Shown: piece after piece, positions 54,948-63,944 of the stretch
Position numbering within the stretch: the first letter of the stretch is position 1
How the letters are laid out: each line of letters opens with the position of its first letter
Source of the DNA: Rhodoplanes sp046000175
GTDB taxonomy: Bacteria; Pseudomonadota; Alphaproteobacteria; Rhizobiales; Xanthobacteraceae
Direction: 5' to 3'
Length of the DNA: 64,000 nucleotides
Assembly (NCBI RefSeq): GCF_046000175.1
Contig: NZ_JBEOMB010000053.1
Span: forward strand, 1 to 64,000
The notes under the pieces: model-generated
What the model saw: the letters and a program-made list of their open reading frames with translations, nothing else
Told to the model about the DNA's origin: nothing
Databases searched by the model: none
Made by a program: the position numbers and the translations under genes

Positions 54948-55295
54948 ATGCGAGTGCCGCGCGACGCCGTGCTTCTGAGAATCTTCGTCGGCGAGGACGA
55001 CAAGCTCGACCGCACGCCGCTCTACGAGGCCATCGTGCTCAAGGCGCGCGAGCACAAGCTCGCCGGCGCCACGGTGCTGCGCGGCCCGCTCGGCTTCGGC
55101 CATTCCTCGGTGCTGCACACGACCAAGATCCTGAGGCTCTCGGCGGATCTGCCGCTGGTCATCGAGATCGTCGACGCGCCCGAGAAGATCGACGCCTTCC
55201 TGCCCGTGCTCGACGCCATGATGCCGTCCGGCCTGGTGACGATCGAGAAGGTTCAGGTCTTGCAATACGGCGAGAGCCGCAACGGGACGACGTGA
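54948..55295 (+). CDS. DUF190 protein
   Basis: The 115-residue protein has the GlnB-like DUF190 pattern: VLLRIFVGEDDKLDRTPLYEAIV at about 8-30, AREHKLAGATVLRGPLGFG near 33-51 and LPLVIEIVDAPEKIDAFLPVLDAMM (in part). DUF190 genes travel with crcB, so a role in regulating fluoride export, perhaps as a small ligand-binding trimer, is likely but unproven. An ATGAGGAGC region just upstream provides a good ribosome binding site. Confidence 0.92.
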   Translation: MRVPRDAVLLRIFVGEDDKLDRTPLYEAIVLKAREHKLAGATVLRGPLGFGHSSVLHTTKILRLSADLPLVIEIVDAPEKIDAFLPVLDAMMPSGLVTIEKVQVLQYGESRNGTT

Positions 55296-55344
55296 GGGCG
55301 CGCCCTGCGCCCTGTGCTTGGAATGACGGACTTGGAATGACCTC

Positions 55345-55929
55345 ATGCGTGTTCTGGTGATCTACTGCCACCCGGTCGAGACGAGCTTCAACGCCGCCGT
55401 TCATGCTCGCGTGGTCGACAGCCTTCGCGCGGCCGGCCACACGGTCGACGACTGTGATCTCTACGCGGAAGGATTCAATCCGGTGCTGAGCCGCGAGGAG
55501 CGGCTGAATTATCACGACACCGCAGTCAACCAGGCGCCCGTGCAATCCTATGTGGACCGGCTGCAGGCCGCGCAGGCGCTGGTGCTGGTGTTCCCGGTGT
55601 GGTGCTTCGGCCTGCCGGCGATGCTGAAGGGCTGGTTCGACCGCGTGCTGATGCCGGGCGTCGCCTTCGACATCAGCGATCCGGCCAACGTCAGGCCGGC
55701 GCTGACCCATCTGAAGCGCATCACCGCCGTGACCACCTACGGACGGCCGCGCTGGACCGCACTCCTGATGGGCGATCCGCCGCGAAAAGTGATCACGCGC
55801 TATCTGAGGGTGCTCTCGGGTGGCCGTGCGAAGATCACCTACCACGCGCATTATCACATGAACGTCTCGACCGACGCGACCCGGGCGGCGCACCTGGAGA
55901 AGGTGGCCGAGGTGATGAAGGGGCTGTGA
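55345..55929 (+). CDS. NAD(P)H-dependent quinone reductase, flavodoxin fold
   Basis: The 194-residue protein is a Flavodoxin_2 (MdaB/KefF/NQO1-type) FMN or FAD oxidoreductase. It starts MRVLVIYCHPVETSFNAAVH, where CHP...SFN is the flavin phosphate-binding segment, and contains LVLVFPVWCFGLPAMLKGWFDRVL (in part: FPVWCFGLPAMLKGW), the family's isoalloxazine-binding loop, and VTTYGRPR. It likely detoxifies quinones or keeps them reduced. It follows DUF190 by 49 bp on the same strand. Confidence 0.92.
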   Translation: MRVLVIYCHPVETSFNAAVHARVVDSLRAAGHTVDDCDLYAEGFNPVLSREERLNYHDTAVNQAPVQSYVDRLQAAQALVLVFPVWCFGLPAMLKGWFDRVLMPGVAFDISDPANVRPALTHLKRITAVTTYGRPRWTALLMGDPPRKVITRYLRVLSGGRAKITYHAHYHMNVSTDATRAAHLEKVAEVMKGL

Positions 55930-55951
55930 TGTAAGGCCGAAGACTCTCCGT

Positions 55952-56040
55952 CGTCATGGCCGGGCTCGTCCCGGCCATCCACGCTCTTACGCCGCCTACG
56001 GCTGCTTCGTGGATGCCCGCGACAAGCGCGGGCATGACGG
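55952..56040. repeat. Inverted repeat, CGTCATGGCC type, copy 3
   Basis: CGTCATGGCCGGGCTCGTCC and GGCCATCCACGC are mirrored by CGTGGATGCCCGCGACAAG and GCGGGCATGACGG, as at 13954 and 16308. It lies between convergent quinone reductase and fhs genes. Confidence 0.85.
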
Positions 56041-56057
56041 CTCAGGGGGCGCGGCGC

Positions 56058-57755
56058 TCAGAACAACCCGATCATCCGCCCGTCGGGGAGAACGTCGATC
56101 GCTTCGGCGGCCGGCACGCGGGGCAGGCCCGGCATCGTCATGATGTCCCCGCAGATGGCGACCACGAAGCCGGCGCCGGCGGCGAGCCGCACCTCGCGCA
56201 CATGCACGATGTGACCCGCCGGCGCGCCCTTGATCTCGTGATTGGTCGAGAAGCTGTACTGGGTCTTGGCGATGCACACCGGCAGATGCCCGTAGCCCAT
56301 CGCCTGGAAGCCGGCGAGCTGCTCGGCGACCGGCGCGTCGAGCGCGATGTCGTTGGCGTGATAGATCTCGCGCGCCACCGTGCGGATCTTCTCCACCAGC
56401 GGCATGTCGTCGGGATAGAGCAGCTTCAGCCGGCTGCGCCCGCTCTCCGCCGCCCGCACCACGGCGCGGGCGACGTCGACGGCGCCCTTGCCGCCCTCCG
56501 CCCAGTGGTCGGCCACGTAGGCCTCGACGCCGAGCGCCGCGCAGGCGTCGCGCACCAGCGCGATCTCGGCCGGCGTGTCGGCCGAGAAGCGATTGATCGA
56601 CACCACCGGCACCAGCCCGAACTTCTTCACGTTCTCGACGTGGCGGCGGAGATTGGAGAGGCCTTCCTCCAGCGCGTCGAGGTTCTCCTCGCGCAGATCC
56701 TCCTTGCGCACGCCGCCGTGCATCTTCAGCGCCCGCACGGTCGCGACCAGCACGACGCAGTCGGGCGCGAGCCCCGTTTTACGGCACTTGATGTCGAGGA
56801 ACTTCTCGGCGCCGAGATCGGCCCCGAAGCCGGCCTCGGTCACCACCCAGTCGGCGAGCTTGAGCGCCGTCTTGGTGGCGATCACCGAATTGCAGCCGTG
56901 CGCGATGTTGGCGAACGGGCCGCCGTGCACGAAGGCGGGCGTGCCCTCCAGCGTCTGCACGAGATTCGGCGCCAAGGCCTCTTTCAACAGCGCCGTCATG
57001 GCGCCGTGCGCCTTCAGGTCGCGCGCCCGGATCGGCGTCTTGTCGCGCGTCTGCGCCACCACGATGTCGCCGAGCCGCGCCTTCAGCTCGGCGAGGTTCT
57101 CGGCCAGGCAGAAGATCGCCATCACCTCGGAGGCGACCGTGATGTCGAAGCCGGCCTCGCGCGGAAACCCGTTCACGGCGCCGCCGAGCGAGCAGACGAT
57201 GTCGCGCAGCGCCCGGTCGTTCATGTCGAGCACGCGCCGCCAGGTCACCCGGCGCGAATCGATGCCGAGCCCGTTGCCCCAGTAGATGTGGTTGTCGATC
57301 ATGGCGGCGAGCAGGTTGTGGGCCGCCCCGATCGCGTGGAAGTCGCCGGTGAAATGGAGGTTGATGTCCTCCATCGGCACGACCTGGGCGTAGCCGCCGC
57401 CGGCCGCGCCGCCCTTCTGGCCGAAGGAGGGGCCGAGGCTCGGCTCGCGCAGGCACAGCATCGCCTTCTTGCCGATATGAACGAGCGCATCGGTGAGGCC
57501 GACCGTCGTCGTCGTCTTGCCCTCGCCGGCCGGCGTCGGGGTGATGGCGGAGACCAGGATCAGCTTGCCGGAGGGGCGATCTTCGAGCGTCTCGACGAAG
57601 TCGAGCGACACCTTGGCCTTGTAGCGGCCGTAGGGCTCGAGCTCGTCGGCCGCGATCCCGAGCTTTTCGCGTGCCAGCGCGACGATGGGCCGCTTGGGGG
57701 CGTCTTGCGAGATCTCGATGTCGGACTTCGGCGCGAGGTGCTGGGAGGGCGGCAT
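56058..57755 (-). CDS. fhs: Formate-tetrahydrofolate ligase
   Basis: Fhs makes 10-formyltetrahydrofolate from formate, ATP and tetrahydrofolate for C1 metabolism. The 565-residue protein has the P-loop TPTPAGEGKTTTTVGL at about 72-87, SLGPSFGQKGGAAGGGYAQV (in part), HFTGDFHAI and GPFANIAHGCNSV, all highly conserved in the family. Length matches. No other C1 gene is adjacent. Confidence 0.96.
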   Translation of the reverse strand: MPPSQHLAPKSDIEISQDAPKRPIVALAREKLGIAADELEPYGRYKAKVSLDFVETLEDRPSGKLILVSAITPTPAGEGKTTTTVGLTDALVHIGKKAMLCLREPSLGPSFGQKGGAAGGGYAQVVPMEDINLHFTGDFHAIGAAHNLLAAMIDNHIYWGNGLGIDSRRVTWRRVLDMNDRALRDIVCSLGGAVNGFPREAGFDITVASEVMAIFCLAENLAELKARLGDIVVAQTRDKTPIRARDLKAHGAMTALLKEALAPNLVQTLEGTPAFVHGGPFANIAHGCNSVIATKTALKLADWVVTEAGFGADLGAEKFLDIKCRKTGLAPDCVVLVATVRALKMHGGVRKEDLREENLDALEEGLSNLRRHVENVKKFGLVPVVSINRFSADTPAEIALVRDACAALGVEAYVADHWAEGGKGAVDVARAVVRAAESGRSRLKLLYPDDMPLVEKIRTVAREIYHANDIALDAPVAEQLAGFQAMGYGHLPVCIAKTQYSFSTNHEIKGAPAGHIVHVREVRLAAGAGFVVAICGDIMTMPGLPRVPAAEAIDVLPDGRMIGLF

Positions 57756-57939
57756 TCCGGAACCCTGATGCGACTACGGCGGCCGATACCTACAGGAAGT
57801 CGCGCCGCGCGTCGAAGCCCGCCGCGGCACGCGGCCTGCCTGCGCCCGCGCAGGGCGCTAAAAAACTGTCATCTCGGGCGTTTAGCCTGTCGATTCAGGG
57901 GCGGCGGTCGGCCGCTCCGGCGCCGGGACCCCGCGCATG

Positions 57940-57969
57940 AAAAACCCGCCGACTCGGACGAGTGGCGGG
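57940..57969 (-). terminator. Intrinsic terminator downstream of tRNA-fMet
   Basis: On the minus strand CCCGCC-A-CTCG and CGAG-TC-GGCGGG form a stem with a small bulge, followed by TTTTTC. It lies about 35 bp after the tRNA 3' end and before fhs, so the tRNA is a separate transcription unit. Confidence 0.85.
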
Positions 57970-58002
57970 CGGATGTCCTGCGCTGTAAGATGCGTCGGAA
58001 GG

Positions 58003-58080
<78 letters not shown>

Positions 58081-58178
58081 CCAAGGACCGGACGACGTCG
58101 TCGCCGGCGCGGGGCTTATGTAGCAACCTCGTCGGGGAATGGGAAGCCCAAGTGGGACAGAATTTGGTACTTTCGAGC

Positions 58179-59114
58179 ATGGCTCGGATGCCGACCGGCT
58201 CCGACCACAAGGACCCGTCGTCCGGCGGGCTGCATGTCCCGGATGTTCTGCGTGAAATCGCCCGCGGGGCGCTGACCGAGGCGCGCACGGCGATCACCGA
58301 TCCGAGCCTCCCGGAAGCCGAGGCGATCCACGATTTCCGCAAAGGGATGAAGCGCTGGCGGGCGCATCTGCGCCTGGTCGAGCCGTTCCTCGGCGACGAG
58401 GGCAAGCGGCTGCGCACCGAGGCGCGCGACCTCGCCCGGCTGCTCGCCGGCGCCCGCGACGCCCAGACGGCGCGCGACGCGCTGGAGGACCTCGGCAAGC
58501 TCGACGACTCGGCGCGCGAGACGACGCCGCTGCTCTCGGATCGCAGCCTCGCGACCGTCACGGCGCGGCTCGACGCGGTGCGGACGCAGGCCGAGGGGGT
58601 CTCGCTCACGCCCGACACCCGCCGGCAGATCGACGAGATCCTGCTCGCCGCGACCGAGGGGGTGAAGTACTGGCCGATCGGCCATCTGACGTTCCGCGAC
58701 GTGGCGACCGAGCTCGCCGGCCACTACGCCCGCGCCCGCAAGGCGATTCCCGTCGACTGGCAGACCAGCCATCCCGAGACCCTGCACGAGATGCGCCAGA
58801 AGGTGGTGATCCACCGCTATCAGATGGAGATCGTCGCGCCGCTGTGGCCGCGCTTCGGCGAGTTCTGGATCGGCGAATCGCAGCGCCTGCGCGACCGGCT
58901 CGGCCACCACCAGGACCTGATCATCCTGGCCGGCTTCACCGAGCCGCACGGCCCGCTGGCGCCGTGGCGCTCGCGCCTCGTGCCGCTGATCGCGGCGCGC
59001 CGGGCCGAGCACGTCGCCGTGGCGGCGCGGCTCGCCGGCCGGCTGTTCGCCGATTCGCCGCGGAGCTTCCGTCGCCGCCTGCTCGCTTTGTGGGAGCACC
59101 GCGTGCCGCAGTGA
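58179..59114 (+). CDS. CHAD domain protein
   Basis: CHAD domains are helical bundles with conserved histidines and basic residues that bind inorganic polyphosphate. The 311-residue protein shows the first conserved His/Arg set EAIHDFRKGMKRWRAHLRL near residues 48-66 and the second ETLHEMRQKVVIHRYQME near 197-214, plus LGHHQDLIILA. It lacks the N-terminal CYTH triphosphatase domain that often accompanies CHAD. Start ATG 58179 (or 58188) is chosen because the open frame upstream overlaps the tRNA gene. Stop overlaps the next GTG. Confidence 0.9.
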   Translation: MARMPTGSDHKDPSSGGLHVPDVLREIARGALTEARTAITDPSLPEAEAIHDFRKGMKRWRAHLRLVEPFLGDEGKRLRTEARDLARLLAGARDAQTARDALEDLGKLDDSARETTPLLSDRSLATVTARLDAVRTQAEGVSLTPDTRRQIDEILLAATEGVKYWPIGHLTFRDVATELAGHYARARKAIPVDWQTSHPETLHEMRQKVVIHRYQMEIVAPLWPRFGEFWIGESQRLRDRLGHHQDLIILAGFTEPHGPLAPWRSRLVPLIAARRAEHVAVAARLAGRLFADSPRSFRRRLLALWEHRVPQ

Positions 59115-59764
59115 GGTGTGCGGCCCGCCGGAGCCGGCGGGTCGGGAACGCGGCGGTCCCGAGCCTCGTTACCTCCACGGCCCGCAGGGTCGCGGCGGCC
59201 TGCGGCCCGGCCTTCGTCCCGGGAGGCCGGCGATCCCACGCGCGGCCCGGAGGCTCTGACCTGGACGGCGCTCTCGCATCCTACGGATTCACGTTCGACC
59301 CGCTCGGCACGCTCGACGTGGTGCTGCGGCTCGGCGCCGCGACGCTCGCCGGGCTGGTCATCGGCTTCAATCGCGGCATCCGCAACAAGCCGGTCGGCAT
59401 GCGCACCCTCGCGCTGGTCTCGCTCGGCGCCGCGACCGTTGCGGTCGGCGCCCTGCAGGTCGAGGGCATGCTCGGCCATCCGGACGCGGCGAGCCGGGTC
59501 GTCCAGGGCGTCGTCCAGGGCATCATGACCGGCATCAGCTTCGTCGGCGCCGGCGTCATCCTGCGCGATTCGGAGGCCGGTCGGATCAAAGGGCTGACCA
59601 CCGCGGCGACCGTGTGGATGAGCGCCGCGCTCGGCATCGCCTGCGGGCTCGGCGGCTGGAGGACGGCCGCGATCGCGTTGGCGATCGCCCTGTTCGTCCT
59701 GGTGGTGATCCACTGGATCGAGCGGCTGACCGGGCGCGACGAAGGCGAGGAGGACGCGGCGTGA
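59111..59764 (+). CDS. MgtC/SapB family membrane protein
   Basis: The recognisable part, from about residue 65, has the MgtC pattern: VVLRLGAATLAGLVIGFNRGIRNKPVGMRTLALVSLGAA (in pieces), TGISFVGAGVILRD, KGLTTAATVWMSAALGIACG and a last helix. MgtC-type proteins act in magnesium limitation and modulate the F-ATPase. The start is unclear: GTG 59111 overlaps the CHAD stop as GTGA but adds about 60 unconserved residues; CTG 59261 or GTG 59318 would fit the family N-terminus better. Its membrane part has four to five helices. Confidence 0.85.
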   Translation: MRCAARRSRRVGNAAVPSLVTSTARRVAAACGPAFVPGGRRSHARPGGSDLDGALASYGFTFDPLGTLDVVLRLGAATLAGLVIGFNRGIRNKPVGMRTLALVSLGAATVAVGALQVEGMLGHPDAASRVVQGVVQGIMTGISFVGAGVILRDSEAGRIKGLTTAATVWMSAALGIACGLGGWRTAAIALAIALFVLVVIHWIERLTGRDEGEEDAA

Positions 59765-59872
59765 GGCCACGCCGGCCCGACCGAACCAGGGCCGGCTTCC
59801 GCCACACCTTACCGTCGGGATAGAGTGACGGGCCGGATGGTCGCGGTCCGGCGTCCCACCTCGGCGGTCCGC

Positions 59873-61540
59873 ATGCCTCGCCTCTCGCACCGAATCCCGA
59901 CCCTTGTTTGCCCGTGGCCCGTGACCGCGGCCCTGCTCGCCGCGGTCGTGCCGGTCGTGCTCGGCCTCGGCGGGGCGGCCGCCCAGCCGGTCCCGCCGCC
60001 GGACCCGCTCGACACCGTCTACGCCAACGGCGATGCCCCGATCGACGAGGCGACCAAGCGCAGCCTCGCCACCACCGAGATGTTCCGGGCGTTCCTGCCG
60101 CTGTCGGTCGATCTCTCCGGCAGCATGCCGCTGCCCGGGCGGCAGGGAAAGCTGCCCTCCTGCACGGCCTGGGCGGTCGCCTATGCGGCGCGCAGCTATT
60201 ACGTCGCGACCGCCGAGGGGCGCGACGTGCGCCAGGCCGCGAACGTGCCGAGCCCGGCCTATGTCTATCACCTCGCCCGCGCCACGCCGGATTGCACCGG
60301 CACGAGCTTCGTCCGCAACATCGACGTCCTGCGCCGCGGCGCGCCGTCCTTGGCGTCCTATCCCTATGCCGACCAGTGCACGGCCCCGCCCGGGCCGGGC
60401 GTGACCGGACGCCCCGGCGAGTTCCAGGTGCGCGGCTATCGCCGCATCGACCTCGCCCGCATCGACGACGTGAAGGGCCAGCTCGCGCTGTCCAACCCGG
60501 TGCTGATCTCGTTCGCCGACAGCGTCGCCTTCCAGAGGCATCGCGGCGACGGCGTGTTCGCCGAGCCCGACTTCACCGGCCCGCGCGGCTGGCACGCCAT
60601 GACGCTGACCGGCTACGACGACCGCCGCCAGGCGTTCCGGCTGATCAACTCGTGGGGGACCGGCTGGGGCGACCGCGGTTATGCGTGGATCGGCTACGAC
60701 ACGTTCCGCCAGAGGGTCCGCGAGGCCGGCATCCTCGATGTGGAGCGGTCGGTGCGCCCGCCCCCGCCGCCGCCGGTCGCGCCCGTGCCGTCACCGCCCG
60801 TGACGCCCGTCCCGACGCCCGCTCCGGTGGTCCAGCCGCTGCCGCCGCCGGTGCCGCCCGCCGGGCAGGTCGTCTCGGCGGATCTGCCGGAGCTGCGGCG
60901 GCTCGCCTGCGCCAAGGTGACGGCACGGCGCGACGCCGGCCGTACCGTGCTGTCCGGCTTCGTCGCCTCGGCCGACGATCTCGCCGTCGTGCGGCGCGCC
61001 GCCGCGTCACGTCCGGGCATGACGGTCGGCGACGTGATGGTGGCGCCGTGGCCGCAATGCGAGGCGCTGCAGACGCTCGACGACGCGCTCGACGTCGCCG
61101 ACCGTCCGACCGTCGACATCGGCGGCCGCGCCGTGCTGCGCGACGGCGATCCGCTGCGCATCGCGGTGCGCACGCCGAGCCGGCCGCGCTATCTCTATGT
61201 CAGCTACGTCCAGGTCGACGGCTCCCTCGTCCATCTGGTGCAGCCGCGCGACGGCAATCCCGCGCCCGCCGAGGCGAGCCGCACGCTGGTGTTCGGCGAC
61301 GGCTCAGACGGGCGGGCGCGGGCGACCGTGAGCGCCCCGTTCGGCCGCGAGATGATCATCGCCATCGCCTCGACGACGCCGCTGTTCCCGCGCGCGCTGC
61401 CGACGCGGCAGACCGAGCGCGAGTATCTCTCGGCGCTGCGGCGCGCGCTGCTCGCCCAGCCGTCGGCCTCGGCGGCGGGCGCGACGCCCGGCCGCGACGT
61501 CGCCGCGACCGTGCTCAGCCTGGAGACGCGCGGCCGCTGA
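59873..61540 (+). CDS. Exported papain-like (C1) protease with DUF4384-like tail
   Basis: The 555-residue protein has a signal peptide (about residues 1-37, ending GGAAAQ), a C1 papain-fold domain (about 55-285) with Cys97 in LPSCTAWAVAYA, His241 in GWHAMTLTGYDD and Asn259 in LINSWGTGWGDRGY, a Pro-rich linker (about 290-330), and a C-terminal beta domain (about 440-550: RYLYVSYVQVDGSLVHL, GREMIIAIAS) resembling DUF4384. The catalytic Cys lies within SCTAWA, close to the CGSCWA of papain, but the preceding GxCGS is changed. Start ATG 59873 fits the signal peptide; GTG 59825 and ATG 59837 are possible. Substrate unknown. Confidence 0.87.
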   Translation: MPRLSHRIPTLVCPWPVTAALLAAVVPVVLGLGGAAAQPVPPPDPLDTVYANGDAPIDEATKRSLATTEMFRAFLPLSVDLSGSMPLPGRQGKLPSCTAWAVAYAARSYYVATAEGRDVRQAANVPSPAYVYHLARATPDCTGTSFVRNIDVLRRGAPSLASYPYADQCTAPPGPGVTGRPGEFQVRGYRRIDLARIDDVKGQLALSNPVLISFADSVAFQRHRGDGVFAEPDFTGPRGWHAMTLTGYDDRRQAFRLINSWGTGWGDRGYAWIGYDTFRQRVREAGILDVERSVRPPPPPPVAPVPSPPVTPVPTPAPVVQPLPPPVPPAGQVVSADLPELRRLACAKVTARRDAGRTVLSGFVASADDLAVVRRAAASRPGMTVGDVMVAPWPQCEALQTLDDALDVADRPTVDIGGRAVLRDGDPLRIAVRTPSRPRYLYVSYVQVDGSLVHLVQPRDGNPAPAEASRTLVFGDGSDGRARATVSAPFGREMIIAIASTTPLFPRALPTRQTEREYLSALRRALLAQPSASAAGATPGRDVAATVLSLETRGR

Positions 61541-61576
61541 CGTTCCGCCCGCCGGTCTTGCGAGCCGGGATGACGA

Positions 61577-61987
61577 TCAGGTGTCGCGCATCCACAGGCG
61601 CGAGCGCTCTTCCTCGCTGATCCGCGGCGCCCGGACCGGCAGCAGCGACGCGCGGCGCGCGGGTCGCTCGCCGGGCGGCAGCGGGCGGCCTTCGGCGTCG
61701 GCGCGCGGCTCCACCTGCGAGGCCCACACGTCGGCCAGATAACGGGCGCCGGCGACCACGATCGCCGCACCGACCAGGGCCACGGCGAGCAGGGCGAGCT
61801 CGGAGCCGTCCGGCCCGAGGCCGAGACGCGGCGCCGCGAAGGCGCCCGCGAAGGCGCCGACCAGGCCGGCGACGACGTCGGCCGGAAGGCCGAAGCCGGT
61901 TTCGGAGGAGGCGACCTGGCTGGCGAGCCATCCCACGGCGGCGCCGATCAGGGCGACCATCACGAGGGTCTCGAAAGGAAGGTTCAT
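61577..61987 (-). CDS. GlsB/YeaQ-like small membrane protein
   Basis: The 136-residue protein has three membrane helices in the first 85 residues; VALIGAAVGWLASQV and GLVGAFAGAFAAPRLGL correspond to the GWLAS and GxxGA(x)xGG repeats of the transglycosylase-associated (GlsB) family. A charged cytoplasmic tail with SEEERSRLWMRD follows. GlsB proteins are linked to envelope stress, without known activity. It is transcribed towards the protease gene. Confidence 0.75.
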   Translation of the reverse strand: MNLPFETLVMVALIGAAVGWLASQVASSETGFGLPADVVAGLVGAFAGAFAAPRLGLGPDGSELALLAVALVGAAIVVAGARYLADVWASQVEPRADAEGRPLPPGERPARRASLLPVRAPRISEEERSRLWMRDT

Positions 61988-62147
61988 CGGGGGTTCTCCG
62001 TGACTGAACGCGACGACCGAAGGGTTGTTATGAGCACCCGGAGTTACGAAGACGCCAACGTCGCCGTCTCCGCGACGTTCCGCAACGCCGGCCGTGGCGA
62101 CGCGACGGCATGCCGCGGCGCCGCGTCGAACGATGCGATGCCGCGCG

Positions 62148-63944
62148 TCACGGCTCCAGCACGCTGCGCGCGAGCGCGCGGGCTCGGGCGACCCAGCGGG
62201 CGAGTCGCGGCCGCCGGCCGCGCGGCTCCGGGTCGGGCTCGGCGAGCCGCAGGCCGACCCGGGTGACGCGCCCGCCCGCCTCGGCGCTGACCACCAGGGC
62301 GATGGCGCCGAGCGGCACCACGTCGCCCGGATGCGGCGGATGGCCGAGCGCCTCGGCGATGTGGTCGGCGAGCGTGATGTCGCGATCGGCGACCGCGATC
62401 TCCAGCCCGTAGATCTCGGCGAGCGCCCCGAGCGGCACGTCGGCGGCGACGAAGAAGTCGCCGAGCAGGCGCGGATCGGGCGCCGGCGGCGGCGGCATGT
62501 CGACGAAGAAGCGGTCGAGCGCCTGCGCCTTCTCGGGCGGGGCGAGCAGGTAGATGTGGTCGCCGGGCTTGATGGCGCCGGCCTCGACAGCCGACAGAAC
62601 GCGCTGCTCGCGCACCACCAGCACGGGCTTCGCCCAGGACGGCACGATCTTGCGGCGCAGATAGGGATTGCTGGCGCCGACGTGATAGCCGACCAGCTCC
62701 TGCTCCAGCTGGCCCGGCAGGTCGAGCTCGACCCGGCGCGGCGCCGGCTCGGCGCGCGGCAACGCGATGCGCAGGAGCTTCGCGGCCGGCGCCAGCGTCC
62801 AGCCCTGCACCAGCAGCGACACCAGCACGACGACGAAGCCGATGTTGAAGTAGAGCTCGGCGCGCGGGAGCCCCACCAGGAGCGGGATCGAGGCGAGGAA
62901 GATGCCGACCGCGCCGCGCAGGCCCACCCACGAGATGAAGGCGCGCTCGCGCCACGAGAAGCGGAACGGCGTCAGGCACAGGAACACGGCGACGGGCCTC
63001 GCGACGAACATCAGCGTGGCCGCGATGGCGAGCGCCTGCAGGCCGTGCGACATCAGCCGTTCGGGCCAGGCGAGCAGGCCGAGCAGCACGAACATGGCGA
63101 TCTGGGCGAGCCAGGTCGCGGCGTCCAGGAAGGCGATGATGGTGTTGTGGGCACGGGTCGGCCGGTTGCCGATGATCAGGCCGGCCAGGTAGACGGCGAG
63201 GAAGCCGGAGGCGTGGGCGGACTGGGCGAGTCCGAACACCGTGAGGGCCGCCGTGGTGACGAACGGGGCGTGCAGGCCCTGCGGCAGCGCCAGCCGGTTC
63301 AGCGCCAGCACGGTGGCGCGGCCGCCGACGAGGCCGAACAGGGTGCCGCCGAGGCCCTGGCCGAGCAGGCTCGCGAGCACGGCCGGCCACGGCCGGTCGC
63401 CCATCACCAGGAGCTCGACCAGCAGCACGGTGAGGAAGATCGCCAGCGGGTCGTTGGTGCCGGACTCGATCTCGATGGTCGCGGCGACGCGCGGCCGCAA
63501 CCGCAGGCCCCGCCCGTGCAGCAGGAAGAACACGGCGGCCGCGTCGGTCGAGGCGACCACGGCGCCGACCAGCAGTGCCTCCAGCCAGTTGAGCCCGAGC
63601 ACCCAGACGACGACCGGCGCCGTCAGGGCGGCGGTCAGGAACACGCCGATCGAGGCGAGCGTGAGGGACGGCGCCAGCACGCTGCGGAAGGTCGCGAAGC
63701 GGGTGCGCAGGCCGCCGTCGAACAGGATCAAGGCGAGCGCCACCGAGCCGACCGTGTAGGCGAGGTGGACGTCGTCGAAGCGCAGGCCGCCGGGGCCGGA
63801 TTCGCCCGCCGCCATGCCGACCAGGAGGAAGACGAGCAGCAGCGGCGCGCCGAAGCGCAGCGCCACGAGGCTCGACAGGATGCCGGCCAGGACCAGAACA
63901 GCGCCGAGCAGGATGGAGAGACTGACGGTGTCGAGTGAATCCAT
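62148..63944 (-). CDS. NhaP2/CvrA-type potassium or sodium/proton antiporter
   Basis: The 598-residue protein has a CPA1 antiporter domain with 12 to 13 membrane helices in the first 400 residues. Key sites seen are LILFDGGLRT, AVVASTDAAAVFFLL and ESGTNDPLAIFLT, the last with the ND pair that binds the cation and proton. The cytoplasmic tail has a TrkA-C-like domain (AGAIKPGDHIYLLAPPEK) and a CorC/HlyC-like domain near the end, the layout of NhaP2. It would regulate potassium content and cytoplasmic pH. Start ATG 63944; the window ends 56 bp further. Confidence 0.94.
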   Translation of the reverse strand: MDSLDTVSLSILLGAVLVLAGILSSLVALRFGAPLLLVFLLVGMAAGESGPGGLRFDDVHLAYTVGSVALALILFDGGLRTRFATFRSVLAPSLTLASIGVFLTAALTAPVVVWVLGLNWLEALLVGAVVASTDAAAVFFLLHGRGLRLRPRVAATIEIESGTNDPLAIFLTVLLVELLVMGDRPWPAVLASLLGQGLGGTLFGLVGGRATVLALNRLALPQGLHAPFVTTAALTVFGLAQSAHASGFLAVYLAGLIIGNRPTRAHNTIIAFLDAATWLAQIAMFVLLGLLAWPERLMSHGLQALAIAATLMFVARPVAVFLCLTPFRFSWRERAFISWVGLRGAVGIFLASIPLLVGLPRAELYFNIGFVVVLVSLLVQGWTLAPAAKLLRIALPRAEPAPRRVELDLPGQLEQELVGYHVGASNPYLRRKIVPSWAKPVLVVREQRVLSAVEAGAIKPGDHIYLLAPPEKAQALDRFFVDMPPPPAPDPRLLGDFFVAADVPLGALAEIYGLEIAVADRDITLADHIAEALGHPPHPGDVVPLGAIALVVSAEAGGRVTRVGLRLAEPDPEPRGRRPRLARWVARARALARSVLEP

